DNA from: Collinsella sp. AM18-10
GTDB lineage: Bacteria; Actinomycetota; Coriobacteriia; Coriobacteriales; Coriobacteriaceae
Length of the DNA: 64,000 bases
Reading direction: 5' to 3'
Assembly: GCF_003471585.1 (NCBI RefSeq)
Contig: NZ_QRJO01000010.1
Span: 1-64,000, forward strand
In this document: piece after piece, positions 8,582 to 17,367 of the stretch
Numbering within the stretch: position 1 is the stretch's first letter
Layout of the letters: the number at the start of each line of letters is the position of its first letter
Notes under the pieces: generated by a model
The model's input: the letters and a program-made list of their open reading frames with translations, nothing else
Told to the model about the DNA's origin: nothing
The model's database searches: none
Program-made: the position numbers and the translations under genes

Positions 8582-10381
8582 TTAGCAGTCCGCACCCTGT
8601 GCGTGGACCGTGCGCTTCTCCCGATACATATTGTGGTCGGCGACACGATATACATCGGCCAGCGTATTTCCAGCCGTCTCGACGGTCGCCACGCCAATCG
8701 ATGCGCTGACCGTCAGGGCCTCATCGCTTACCGCGGCAAGACCGAGACGAAGATCCTGTTCCAGCCCGAGCGCAGACTCGTTGTCAGTATGGGGGCAAAC
8801 CAGCAAAAACTCGTCGCCGCCAAGGCGCATCGGCAGATAATCCGCACCAGCCACCCGCCGCAGCACGGACGCCGTCCGTCGCAGCAGTTCATCCCCCATC
8901 TCGTGACCATAGATGTCGTTGGTCCGCTTGAGATAATTGCAGTCCAACATAATCACGCTCACGGGCAAGTCCTCGTTTACCAGGCTATCTCCGCGCGATT
9001 CAAGATAGTTGCGGTTGCGAAGCCCCGTCAGTTTGTCTTGATATGACAGCTCCTCGGCATGCTTGACCATCGATATGTTGTGCGTCGCCACGACGACCGA
9101 CTCCAGCCGGCCTTGCTCATCGCGATGCTGGGGGACAACCTGTAGCGAGTACCAAGCGCCTCGACAATCTCGCACCTCGGCAGCCAAGTACGGTACGCCC
9201 TCCATACGTTCACGAAGCGAACTTATATCTACGAGTCCCACAACCGCTTCGCGGCTTTCGGGGCTCACGATATCCCGGCAGACCGTGTCCATAAAGTCAT
9301 ATGCCTCGCTGTGCTCGGCAAATATCTTCGCTATCGCCGGCGACATATTGATCCCCTCGATCTCGAGGGTGTCGAGATGCAAAAGGAAGGTCGAATCGTA
9401 GATGGCGCTTATGGCATTGATAATGCCGAGCTGTTTATCCTTTTCGACCAAATTGCGGTGGTCAACGATATTTCGAGCCAACAGCACCACGACCCAAAAC
9501 GCAAGATACACCAAGACGCCGACGGCGACAAATGAAATCCTGTCAGACATGACCTCAGATTTGGGATATAGCGCAAACAGGCGGTAGTCCTTATATGCCG
9601 CACGCACGGCATACCATTCGTCTCCTCGATATTCGATGCGCGTTAGGCCGTCGTCTTTCCACTCAACTCCTACGCTGGTGAGGAGTCGGGCGAGCGACAC
9701 GTCAGCATCGGCACTGTTGGATGAGACAATCTCCGCATCCTCCATAACAAGCACCGTGGGACCCTGGTGGAAGGTACTGTTCGAAAGCACGTCGGCTATG
9801 GCATATGAATAGTCGTCCGCCGTATCGGAAACAAGTGAGCGGTATGCCAGGGCAACGCCGTCGCCATACGGAACAGCACAGACGGCAAAAACGACACCAC
9901 GGCGCTCATCGACAGTTGAGTAGGTCACTTTGGAACCTTGATACATCGATGCGACCGGCGAACAGGCCAACTCATCTCGCCACAACATGAGCGGATCGCG
10001 ACCATCGATGTCGTAGTGGGCAGCCATATGGCCATCGGAGTCCATGACCATCAGCCCCGAAAGGTTCTCGGCATGGACAAATTGCTCGATAAGATCGTCG
10101 TTAACCTCAACGCGATCAGAGGACAGGAACGTCGCAAACGATTCGACCGCGGCGAGCAAATCGTGCGTCGCCTCGGTTTTTCTCCCCTGTTCGTAGCGGT
10201 CATATTTTTCGCAAGCGTTCTCCAAAAACACCATGGTTTCTTGGCCAAACCCAAGCGTTTTTTCGAGGCAGCGATGGGTTCCAACCGTATACAACAGGCC
10301 CAACAAGACGGCGCTGACAATAACGCTGGCAGCTATGACGTTCAGAGTCTTTCGACTCATGCGGTGCTCATCAGTTGTCAT
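8582..10381 (-). CDS. Membrane diguanylate cyclase (GGDEF)
   Basis: A 599-residue protein predicted to make cyclic di-GMP from two GTP. There is a membrane segment near residues 10-30, a long extracytoplasmic sensor region, a second membrane segment (ISFVAVGVLVYLAFWVVVLL), a PAS-like region, then the GGDEF domain with DKLTGLRNRNYLESR and an intact GGDEF active site near residue 522. The usual inhibitory RxxD five residues before the active site reads AGAD, so product feedback is probably absent. The start ATG overlaps the stop of the solute-binding gene by four bases and has GGAGG six bases upstream. The layout suggests the binding protein and the cyclase act together as a nutrient sensor; that is inference. 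Confidence 0.92.
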   Translation of the reverse strand: MTTDEHRMSRKTLNVIAASVIVSAVLLGLLYTVGTHRCLEKTLGFGQETMVFLENACEKYDRYEQGRKTEATHDLLAAVESFATFLSSDRVEVNDDLIEQFVHAENLSGLMVMDSDGHMAAHYDIDGRDPLMLWRDELACSPVASMYQGSKVTYSTVDERRGVVFAVCAVPYGDGVALAYRSLVSDTADDYSYAIADVLSNSTFHQGPTVLVMEDAEIVSSNSADADVSLARLLTSVGVEWKDDGLTRIEYRGDEWYAVRAAYKDYRLFALYPKSEVMSDRISFVAVGVLVYLAFWVVVLLARNIVDHRNLVEKDKQLGIINAISAIYDSTFLLHLDTLEIEGINMSPAIAKIFAEHSEAYDFMDTVCRDIVSPESREAVVGLVDISSLRERMEGVPYLAAEVRDCRGAWYSLQVVPQHRDEQGRLESVVVATHNISMVKHAEELSYQDKLTGLRNRNYLESRGDSLVNEDLPVSVIMLDCNYLKRTNDIYGHEMGDELLRRTASVLRRVAGADYLPMRLGGDEFLLVCPHTDNESALGLEQDLRLGLAAVSDEALTVSASIGVATVETAGNTLADVYRVADHNMYREKRTVHAQGADC

Positions 10382-11250
10382 GAATTTCCTCCTTGCCCGC
10401 CCGTCGTCGCTCCTGTCTTGTAATTGCCCACAATACGGTCAATCGTGCCATCTCGATCCATATCGAACAGCGCGGTATTGAGATCCTTTACGACCGATCC
10501 TTCATAGCTGTCATCAAACGCGACGCCCAGGTCAACCGTCATAACATTGTCGGCAAACACACGGTAAACGCCGGGATACTGAGCAACGAGTCGGTCAAGC
10601 GACTGGACATCCGCCATCCAGCAGTCAACGTACCCTTTGACTAGAGCGGCTTTGCAGAGTTCGGCAGAGCCATATGATTTGATTTGAACGTCCGACGAGA
10701 CCCCCAGATCCCCCGCAAGCAATCGGCGTTCACTCACCGAACCCGCAATCACCGCAATGGTCTTACTTCCATCGAGATGTGCCAAGGACTTGATGCCACT
10801 CGTTTTCTTGGCGGCAACCGAGACCGTCACGGTTAGATACGGCTCGGTCCAGTAATACTTATCCTCGCGATAACAGGGAGAATAGTCACACCACAGGCAA
10901 TCGATATCACCGTTTTTGAGCAGCCGGTCGCGATCGTTCCAGTCAATATCGACAAACTGTGGCTTGAGCCCCGCACGCTTGCAGGCCTCGCGGGCGATGT
11001 CGATATCGATACCGGCGTAATCGCCCGTGGTATCGACATACACATAGGGGTCGTTATCCGTAACGCCGATTTTGAGCACCGGGAGATCTCTATCGGCTTC
11101 ATTCGAGGAGGAAGAACTGCTTCGAACGGTATACGTCAGGGCGCCCGCACAGACGGCAACAAGGAGTATGAGCGTAAACGAGACGATGGTGGCCCGCTTG
11201 ATGCGTCTGGGCACGTGCCCCCTTTCATCGAAACAGCAGTCGGAGTTCAT
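10378..11250 (-). CDS. Membrane-anchored amino-acid-type solute-binding protein
   Basis: About 290 residues: a short basic N-terminus, one membrane segment (IVSFTLILLVAVCAGALTY), a Ser-rich linker, and a periplasmic-binding-protein type II fold of the SBP_bac_3 kind (IGVTDNDPYVYVDTTGDYAG, DIDIAREACKRAG, GDIDCLW). Such proteins bind amino acids or similar small polar ligands. No permease or ATPase gene is adjacent, and the next gene, overlapping by four bases, is a diguanylate cyclase, so a sensing role is more likely than uptake. The start is uncertain. An ATG at 11307 lies inside the purB terminator and is unlikely; I use the ATG at 11250, but a GTG at 11214 with AAAGGGGG upstream is also possible. 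Confidence 0.83.
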   Translation of the reverse strand: MNSDCCFDERGHVPRRIKRATIVSFTLILLVAVCAGALTYTVRSSSSSSNEADRDLPVLKIGVTDNDPYVYVDTTGDYAGIDIDIAREACKRAGLKPQFVDIDWNDRDRLLKNGDIDCLWCDYSPCYREDKYYWTEPYLTVTVSVAAKKTSGIKSLAHLDGSKTIAVIAGSVSERRLLAGDLGVSSDVQIKSYGSAELCKAALVKGYVDCWMADVQSLDRLVAQYPGVYRVFADNVMTVDLGVAFDDSYEGSVVKDLNTALFDMDRDGTIDRIVGNYKTGATTGGQGGNS

Positions 11251-11278
11251 TTTATTACCCGGGCGCATGGGCGACAGT

Positions 11279-11313
11279 AAAAAAAGCGCCTCGCCCAAGA
11301 CGGGCAAGGCGCC
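11279..11313 (-). terminator. Terminator of purB
   Basis: Minus-strand stem GCGCCTTGCCC / GGGCGAGGCGC followed by seven T residues, about 45 bases after the purB stop codon. Confidence 0.93.
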
Positions 11314-11355
11314 AAAGGTTGAAATGCATCCGCAAGCGGTCGAATTAGGTTAACC

Positions 11356-12702
11356 CTACTCGAAGCTCAGCTGCTCCAGGCGATCGAAGACCGTGTCGAT
11401 GCGGGTGAGGAAGTCCCACGGATCGAAGATCTCGTCGAGCTTCTCCTGGCTGACGGTGCAGCGCGGATCGGCCTCGAGACGCTCCTTAAAGGTGGGGCCG
11501 GAGACACAATCCTGCACCTCGTGCCAGGTAGCCATGGCGTTTTCCTGCACGATAGCATAGGCATCCTCGCGGGTGATGCCCGTATCGACGAGGGCCAGCA
11601 GGACCTTGGAGGAGAAGATGAGGCCGCGAGTCTTGTTGAGGTTGGCCATCATGCGAGCCGGATACAGCTGCAAGCCGTCGATAACACGAATGAGGCACTG
11701 GAACATATGGTCAAGAGCGATGAAGCTATCTGCCTGGGCGACGCGCTCGGCAGAGGAGTGCGAAATGTCGCGCTCGTGCCACAGGGCGACGTTGTCAAAG
11801 GCGACCTGGGCGTTGGACTTCACGACGCGCGACAGGCCGCAGACCTTCTCCATGGTGATGGGGTTGCGCTTGTGCGGCATGGCGGAGCTGCCCTTTTGGC
11901 CCTTGCGGAAGGGCTCCTCGGCCTCGAGCGTATCGGTCTTCTGCAGGTTGCGGACCTCGGTCGCGATGCGCTCGCAGGTGGCCGCCGTAGTGGCAAGCAC
12001 GCCGGCAAGGTAGGCATGGTGATCGCGGCTGATGACCTGCGTGGACAGCGGATCGTGGACCAGGCCCAAGTGCTCGCAAACGTACTCCTCGACGAACGGC
12101 TCGATGGAGCTGTAGGTGCCGACGGCACCGGAGATGGCACCGAAGGCAACATTCTTGCGAGCGTCCTCAAGACGATCGAGATCGCGCTTGAGCTCCCACG
12201 CCCAAGAGCCGAACTTCATACCGAAGGTCATCGGCTCGGCATGAATGCCGTGGGTGCGGCCGGCGCAGAGCGTATTGCGCTCCTCGAAGGCGCGGCGCTT
12301 GCAGATCACGCCGAGCTTCTTGACGTCCTCGATAATCAGGTCACACGCCTGAGTAAGCTGATAGCACAGAGCCGTATCACCCAGGTCGGAGCTGGTCATA
12401 CCGTAGTGAACCCAGCGGCTAGGCTTGGGCTCGCCCTCGGGAACATCGGCGTCGATATATTCCTTCATGTTGGTCAGGAAGGCGATGACATCGTGGCGCG
12501 TGACCTCCTCGATCTCATCGACCTTTGCCTTCTCAAAGTTGGCGTGATCGCGGATCCACTGGGCCTCTTCTTTGGAAATACCGATCTTGCCGAGCTCCGC
12601 CTGAGCCTCGCAGGCCAGGACCTCAATCTCCTGCCAAATGGCGTACTTGTTCTCGAGGGAGAAGATGTGTCCCATCTCCGGGCGGGTATAGCGATCGATC
12701 AT
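11356..12702 (-). CDS. purB: Adenylosuccinate lyase
   Basis: A 448-residue enzyme that splits SAICAR to AICAR and adenylosuccinate to AMP, each with release of fumarate. Signatures: the N-terminal RYTRPEM and FSLENKYAIWQEIE, HYGMTSSDLGDTALCYQL, the catalytic-loop fumarase/aspartase signature SSAMPHKRNPITMEK, and GRTHGIHAEPMTFGMKFGSW. The start at MIDRYTRPEM is set by AAGGAG eight bases upstream and agrees with family N-termini; a longer frame from 12744 has no support. It is a single-gene unit closed by a strong terminator. Confidence 0.97.
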   Translation of the reverse strand: MIDRYTRPEMGHIFSLENKYAIWQEIEVLACEAQAELGKIGISKEEAQWIRDHANFEKAKVDEIEEVTRHDVIAFLTNMKEYIDADVPEGEPKPSRWVHYGMTSSDLGDTALCYQLTQACDLIIEDVKKLGVICKRRAFEERNTLCAGRTHGIHAEPMTFGMKFGSWAWELKRDLDRLEDARKNVAFGAISGAVGTYSSIEPFVEEYVCEHLGLVHDPLSTQVISRDHHAYLAGVLATTAATCERIATEVRNLQKTDTLEAEEPFRKGQKGSSAMPHKRNPITMEKVCGLSRVVKSNAQVAFDNVALWHERDISHSSAERVAQADSFIALDHMFQCLIRVIDGLQLYPARMMANLNKTRGLIFSSKVLLALVDTGITREDAYAIVQENAMATWHEVQDCVSGPTFKERLEADPRCTVSQEKLDEIFDPWDFLTRIDTVFDRLEQLSFE

Positions 12703-12805
12703 AGCGGCTCCTTTTTGGCTATTGGCACGTTGGTCGTAACCCAACCATTGTACCGTGCGCGGGTGCGAGTATGGGCTGCAGGCATTAACCTAACATTTTG
12801 CCGCA

Positions 12806-13116
12806 AGAGCGGCCATGAGGACGTCCGCGTATTTGCTTTGCAAATCCGCACCGGCTGCGGCGACACACCCGGACCTACGCCCATGCGCGGGCAAAATGGG
12901 TTGAATCCGACGCTCCCGAGGTCTCCCGTGCTCGGTGGAGCGGGCAACGGGACATCCGCGTATTTGCTTCGCAAATCCGCACCGGCTTCAGGCGGCATGT
13001 CCCGGTCCGGGGAAGCGGCGTTAACGTCGGTTGAATCCGCTTTTCCCAAAATCCGCCCTGGTCGATGGAGCGGGCAACGGGACATCCGCGTATTTGCTTC
13101 GCAAATCCGCACCGGC
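12806..13116. repeat. Three ~130 bp repeats carrying a tRNA-Gly 3' end
   Basis: Three units begin near 12806, 12936 and 13066, about 130 bp apart. Units 2 and 3 share 51 identical bases. Read on the minus strand they start with an ATTTGC-GAA-GCAAAT hairpin and end with the last 18 nt of tRNA-Gly(CCC), including the CCA. Unit 1 is diverged at the tRNA part. Blocks before each unit (GGTTGAATCCG...) are also repeated. The intact tRNA-Gly 3' end lies 192 bp beyond unit 3. ORFs crossing the array only reflect the repeat. It could be a set of attachment-site scars or a tandemly amplified tRNA-derived repeat. Confidence 0.7.
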
Positions 13117-13151
13117 TGCGGTCGCCTATCGGCGACCTTGCCTGCTCGCTA

Positions 13152-13203
13152 TAAACGCTTCGCGTTTATTTAACGCTCGCACCCTGGCGGGTTCGAGTCC
13201 CGG
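13152..13203. repeat. tRNA-linked structured repeat, copy 2
   Basis: A hairpin (TAAACGC-TTC-GCGTTTA) is followed by CGCTCGCACCCT and the T-arm-like CGGGTTCGAGTCCCG. The A-rich terminator of tRNA-Gly comes next. The order of parts matches the copy beside tRNA-Lys at 1391-1446. Confidence 0.5.
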
Positions 13204-13212
13204 CACTTTATT

Positions 13213-13246
13213 GAAAAAAGCACGGCACCGTGATGGTACCGTGCTT
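13213..13246 (-). terminator. Terminator of tRNA-Gly
   Basis: Minus-strand stem AAGCACGGTACC / GGTGCCGTGCTT (one G-T pair) followed by T residues, directly downstream of the tRNA-Gly CCA end. Confidence 0.85.
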
Positions 13247-13257
13247 GTGCTTTTTAC

Positions 13258-13332
13258 TGGAGCGGGCAACGGGACTCGAACCCGCGAGTGTCAGCTTGGG
13301 AAGCTGATGCCTTACCACTTGGCGATGCCCGC
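13258..13332 (-). tRNA. tRNA-Gly (anticodon CCC)
   Basis: The minus strand gives acceptor GCGGGCA pairing with TGCCCGC, the anticodon loop TTCCCAA, and the T arm GCGGGTTCGAGTCCCGT. The CCA is encoded. Seventy-five nucleotides, with a terminator directly downstream. Confidence 0.96.
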
Positions 13333-13523
13333 TTGTGTGTTGGCTAGTATAACGCGGTTGTCTTGTTCGATACAAGGGTGTCGATGCTTGTTTTAGCTGT
13401 GGAGAGTTGTTTGAAAACTGCGCCAATTGTGGAGATGAGGACCTTTGTCTTTCTTTCCTTACTATCTTTTACCTGCGCCTTTATCTAATTGTTGTATTTG
13501 AGCTCGATTTGTCAGAAATCGGG

Positions 13524-13546
13524 CAAGCTTTTGGTCAGCTTCTGGT
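13524..13546 (+). promoter_or_regulatory. Direct-repeat motif upstream of the adhesin gene
   Basis: Two AGCTTYTGGT half-repeats in tandem (AAGCTTTTGGTCAGCTTCTGGT) lie about 85 bp before the adhesin start. A motif identical at about 20 of 23 positions occurs at 60235-60257, and both are followed about 8-12 bp later by CGCATGAA. Tandem half-sites near a promoter suggest a binding site for a regulator, but none is identified. Confidence 0.4.
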
Positions 13547-13629
13547 ACTTACCCGCATGAACCATGACGGTAGCCTCATCCCAAGCGCCGCGGCCTCCCC
13601 GTGCGGCGCACGAGGGATAAGGAGCAGCC

Positions 13630-16600
13630 ATGTCCAACGCACCCACGCACTCTGTCCACAGCGCAATCGCAACAGGTCCGCTGCTCCTGCTCCTCTTTTT
13701 TCTGATCGGCTGCCTGGCCCCAGGGGCCGCACTCGCCGTCGACGGGAGTGACGCCCTTAATTTCCGCACCATAAGCGACGGTTGCGGCCCCTTCGGTGTC
13801 GGTAAATACGAGGCACAGGACACTTCGATTTCGTACTGCATGAATCAAGACTGCCCCGGTCCCAGCAAGCCGGGAGGACCATGGCGCACATATGACCAGG
13901 GCTGGACATGGCTCGATGACGAATTTGCCGCCATCGTCTGTCACGGATACCCCTCCAGTACATCCTTTGGCGGCCACAATCTGTCGCCCGATCTCGCCCG
14001 TGCCGCCACCCAGATTGCCGTGTGGATGCTCAACGGAACCACGCGCGCCGACGGCACCTATTCGTATACAAATAGCAAGGGAGTTGCCAGGAGCGGTAGG
14101 TTTTACGAAAACGCCGAAGCCGTAGCGGCTGCACGTTGGCTCTACGACAGCGCTAAGTCCGGATCCATTAAGGCGGCCCCACATCGAGCCAGGCGTTATC
14201 ACGGACCGGTCTCGAGCGAGGGTCGACACCAGGACATGCTCTATGTTTTGCCCGCCGTCTCCGTATCTTTCCAAAAACAATCGTCCCAGGCTGACATCAC
14301 CGCCGGTAACGGCACCTACAGACTCGGTGGCGCAACCTTCGATATCTTTGAAAGTGCGAGCGATGCACGTGTCGGCACTATCCAGATGGACGAAAACGGG
14401 CGTGCACAAGCAACGCTTTTGCCCAATACGGCATATTACCTGGTCGAAACCAAAGCCCCGGCAGGCTATATCCCTCGAGGCGACCGAATAGCCTTCACCA
14501 CACAAAACAGCGGCGGACATGTCACCGTCAACGAGCAGCCCGGCACCATCACTTTGCGTATTGCAAAAATCGATGCCGCCACGGATGCCGGCGCCCAAGT
14601 TGGGGCGTCGCTTGCGGGCGCTGAATTCACCTGCGTCTCGCAATCAACTCCCGGCTGGACTCGCACCCTTACGACCGACGAAAACGGACGGGCGATCCTC
14701 AATGACGTTCCTCTGGGCACCTTTACCATCTATGAATCGAAAGCACCCGAGGGCTACCTGATTTCAAACGACTGTTGGAGCTACACCGTCGGTGCCGAGC
14801 AGCTCGGAGATACGGGCATCGTTGAGCTCGAAATCCGTATTCCCAACACCCCCATCGCCTTTGACCTTGAAATCTCGAAGTTTAAGGACCATGGCGATAA
14901 CGATGAGTCCGGCCTTGAGCAGCCGGCGGGAGGCGTCGTTTTTGAAGTTGTCAGCAATAGCTCCCAACAAGTCGTCGGCACGTTGACCACAAACGTTTAC
15001 GGCTTTGCCTCCACCAAAGACCAGCCCGAAGCGTGGTTTGGAGCAGGCAAGCGACCCGCCGGCGCTCACGGTGCCATTCCCTACGACCGCGCGGGCTACA
15101 CCGTTCGCGAGGTCGTAGAAACGGTCCCTGAAGGATTTAAGCAAGCAGGGGAATGGACCATCACGGCGGAGCAGACCGCAGACGGCGCCGAGCTTCAGTA
15201 CATCATTGACAACCACGCCCTATCGACACACCTTCAAATCGTAAAGCGCGATGCTCAGACCGGCGGCACCGTACCACTTGCCGGCTTTACGTTCCAGCTG
15301 CTCGACAGCCACCACGAGCCCGTCTCGCAAACATGTTGGTATCCGGCCCACAATGTAATGAATACCTTCACAACCGATACAACCGGCGCCGTCACGCTGC
15401 CCGAATCACTTAATCCCGGAACATACTACGTGCACGAGACATCGGCCAAGGAACCGTATCTGCGCGGAGAAGACCTGGAGATAACGATTCCCGCCGACAG
15501 AAATCTGACACCGGTCGCCGTCGCCTCGTTCTATGACGACGTCGCAACCGGAAGCATCGAAATCATTAAGACGGATGCTGTAGATGGGCGCACCCTCGCT
15601 GGAGCCACGTTTGACATCCGCGCTAGCGGCGACATCGTGCGAACCGACGACAGCATCGTCGCCCTGGATGGCGAAACCGTCGCCACCGTTACAACCGACG
15701 AACGGGGGTATGCGCGAGTCGACCATCTTTCGCTGGGATGCGGTACCGCCACCTACGAGGTCGTCGAGACACAAGCGCCCGAAGGCTATCTGCTCAACCC
15801 AACCCCACATACTGTGAAGTTGTCGTACGCTGACCAGCAAACGCCCGTGATCGAAATGCACCTTGACGTTTCCAACGACTACACCAAGATCGATGTCTCC
15901 AAAGTCGACGCATGCGGAGGCCAGAAAGTGACAGGCGCCGAGCTTGTCCTCTGCGACTCCAATGGCAACGAAATCGATTCTTGGACTTCATCCGGCAAAC
16001 CGCATCACATTGAGCACCTTTCACCCGGCACCTACACCCTGCGCGAAACGATGTCTCCGCGTACCTACGACCTTGCTGAAGAGATAACGTTTGAAGTAAA
16101 GGCCACGGGAGAAGTTCAAACCATAGCCATGAAGGATACCCCCATCGAGATCAGGGGAAGCGTCGATAAGCGCCAAGAGATTGCACAGCCAGTCACAAGC
16201 AAACTCGTTGCCAACGGCGACGGAAAAAACCGAGCCAAAGCACGGGCCAATACGCAAGGCGCCTTCTCCTATACCATCGACGCCAAAAATGAGTCGAGCA
16301 CCTGGGTCGACGAGTTGACCATCACCGACGACCTTGAGTGCGCCAAAGATGGCGCAGCGAAACTTGTTGCCGTTGAAACCCCTATTGCGGTCGGTGATCT
16401 AAACGGGCTGTGCAACGTGTGGTATCGAACGTCACCGGCAGGAACAAGCGATACGGAAAAGCAGGTCAATGCAACGCTTGACGACGGGCACAGCAATCCT
16501 TGGCTCGAAACGGAAGAGGTTACAAAGCTGCTGGGCGACGATGTGCGTCTCGTCGATTACGACGGGTGGCACCTATGGAAAGCGGATATCCCGACGGCAG

Positions 16601-17061
16601 AGTCCGTCACGCTCGATACGAAAGATATCGATCTTACAGACGACGCCGTCATCACGGGCATCCGTTTTGAATACGGTGCGGCAGCCGCCGACTTTACGAC
16701 CAGAAGCGAGGCGGGCTCTTGGACCCGGGATGACCTTAAAGACGAACACGACGATCTTGACGATGCCAAGGCGGCCCTTAACTCGGATGCCCGAGGCGCA
16801 GTCGTGCACATGCAGGCAACGTCGGCTTACACACCCCAAACTGCACTCACCAACAGCGCACGCGTCGATCTTTGCCGCAACGGCGGCGGCGATAAACTTG
16901 AGTCACATGACGAGGACAGTGTCATTCAACGCTGTACCCTACCGCAGGACCTACCGGCAACAGGATCAGCTCCCATCGCCGCTTGCATCACCGCGCTCCT
17001 GACCTCGGGTGCCGCAGCCCTATGGTTCGCTCGCCTTAGGTCAATCCCAAAGAAGCGCTAG
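13630..17061 (+). CDS. LPATG-anchored thioester adhesin with SpaA/Cna-B repeats
   Basis: A 1143-residue surface protein. Residues 1-36 form a signal peptide (hydrophobic core, GAALA cleavage). Residues about 45-200 look like a thioester domain: Cys70 in SYCMNQ and Gln128 in ATQIAVW fit the Cys and Gln that form the reactive internal thioester in Gram-positive adhesins. Six prealbumin-like SpaA/Cna-B modules follow, each ending in a Glu-containing phrase such as VETKAPAGY, YESKAPEGY, REVVETVPEGF or VETQAPEGY, where intramolecular isopeptide bonds usually form. A stalk region and the sorting signal LPATG, a membrane segment and basic tail (RSIPKKR) end the protein. Sortase should attach it to the wall. 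It stands alone, with a bidirectional terminator after it and no sortase nearby. Covalent host attachment is inferred from the family. Confidence 0.9.
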   Translation: MSNAPTHSVHSAIATGPLLLLLFFLIGCLAPGAALAVDGSDALNFRTISDGCGPFGVGKYEAQDTSISYCMNQDCPGPSKPGGPWRTYDQGWTWLDDEFAAIVCHGYPSSTSFGGHNLSPDLARAATQIAVWMLNGTTRADGTYSYTNSKGVARSGRFYENAEAVAAARWLYDSAKSGSIKAAPHRARRYHGPVSSEGRHQDMLYVLPAVSVSFQKQSSQADITAGNGTYRLGGATFDIFESASDARVGTIQMDENGRAQATLLPNTAYYLVETKAPAGYIPRGDRIAFTTQNSGGHVTVNEQPGTITLRIAKIDAATDAGAQVGASLAGAEFTCVSQSTPGWTRTLTTDENGRAILNDVPLGTFTIYESKAPEGYLISNDCWSYTVGAEQLGDTGIVELEIRIPNTPIAFDLEISKFKDHGDNDESGLEQPAGGVVFEVVSNSSQQVVGTLTTNVYGFASTKDQPEAWFGAGKRPAGAHGAIPYDRAGYTVREVVETVPEGFKQAGEWTITAEQTADGAELQYIIDNHALSTHLQIVKRDAQTGGTVPLAGFTFQLLDSHHEPVSQTCWYPAHNVMNTFTTDTTGAVTLPESLNPGTYYVHETSAKEPYLRGEDLEITIPADRNLTPVAVASFYDDVATGSIEIIKTDAVDGRTLAGATFDIRASGDIVRTDDSIVALDGETVATVTTDERGYARVDHLSLGCGTATYEVVETQAPEGYLLNPTPHTVKLSYADQQTPVIEMHLDVSNDYTKIDVSKVDACGGQKVTGAELVLCDSNGNEIDSWTSSGKPHHIEHLSPGTYTLRETMSPRTYDLAEEITFEVKATGEVQTIAMKDTPIEIRGSVDKRQEIAQPVTSKLVANGDGKNRAKARANTQGAFSYTIDAKNESSTWVDELTITDDLECAKDGAAKLVAVETPIAVGDLNGLCNVWYRTSPAGTSDTEKQVNATLDDGHSNPWLETEEVTKLLGDDVRLVDYDGWHLWKADIPTAESVTLDTKDIDLTDDAVITGIRFEYGAAAADFTTRSEAGSWTRDDLKDEHDDLDDAKAALNSDARGAVVHMQATSAYTPQTALTNSARVDLCRNGGGDKLESHDEDSVIQRCTLPQDLPATGSAPIAACITALLTSGAAALWFARLRSIPKKR

Positions 17062-17068
17062 AGCGATG

Positions 17069-17107
17069 AAAAAGCGGGCGAGCCAGTCCCCCGGCTCGCC
17101 CGCTTTC
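17069..17107. terminator. Bidirectional terminator between adhesin and small membrane gene
   Basis: A perfect 14 bp stem AAAGCGGGCGAGCC / GGCTCGCCCGCTTT with A run before and T residues after, so it can end both converging transcripts. Confidence 0.88.
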
Positions 17108-17127
17108 AATCATTTAAATCGCCGCAT

Positions 17128-17346
17128 CTACTCTGCAGACGAAGATCCACCATCAACGATTGCCTGCTCGGACTCAGGAATCCCATCGGCACCCGTGCTC
17201 TGTTCTTGCTCCACCTCTTCGCTGATTGCGGAGGCGGGGGTCGAGCCCTTCGCGCCCACGATGTAGGCAGCTCCAAACCCTAACGCAATGGCAATCAAGG
17301 TCAAAATCACGTAGACAGGCCAATGGCGCTTAATATACGAAAACAC
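17128..17346 (-). CDS. Small single-pass membrane protein, unknown function
   Basis: Seventy-two residues: a short basic N-terminus (FSYIKRHW), one membrane segment (PVYVILTLIAIALGFGAAYI) and an acidic external tail rich in Glu, Ser and Gly. The GTG start has AAGGAG five bases upstream and lies just 21 bp after the stop of the large M28-like gene, so the two are probably one operon. No family is recognised. It may be a partner of the upstream membrane protein. Confidence 0.65.
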   Translation of the reverse strand: MFSYIKRHWPVYVILTLIAIALGFGAAYIVGAKGSTPASAISEEVEQEQSTGADGIPESEQAIVDGGSSSAE

Positions 17347-17367
17347 GTTGACTCCTTAGAGCTCCGT

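Noticed and set aside
12699..13112. A 137-codon minus-strand ORF over the tRNA-Gly repeat array
   Set aside because: Its repeated peptide simply translates the DNA repeat with its tRNA 3' ends; no start signal and no gene-like codon bias.
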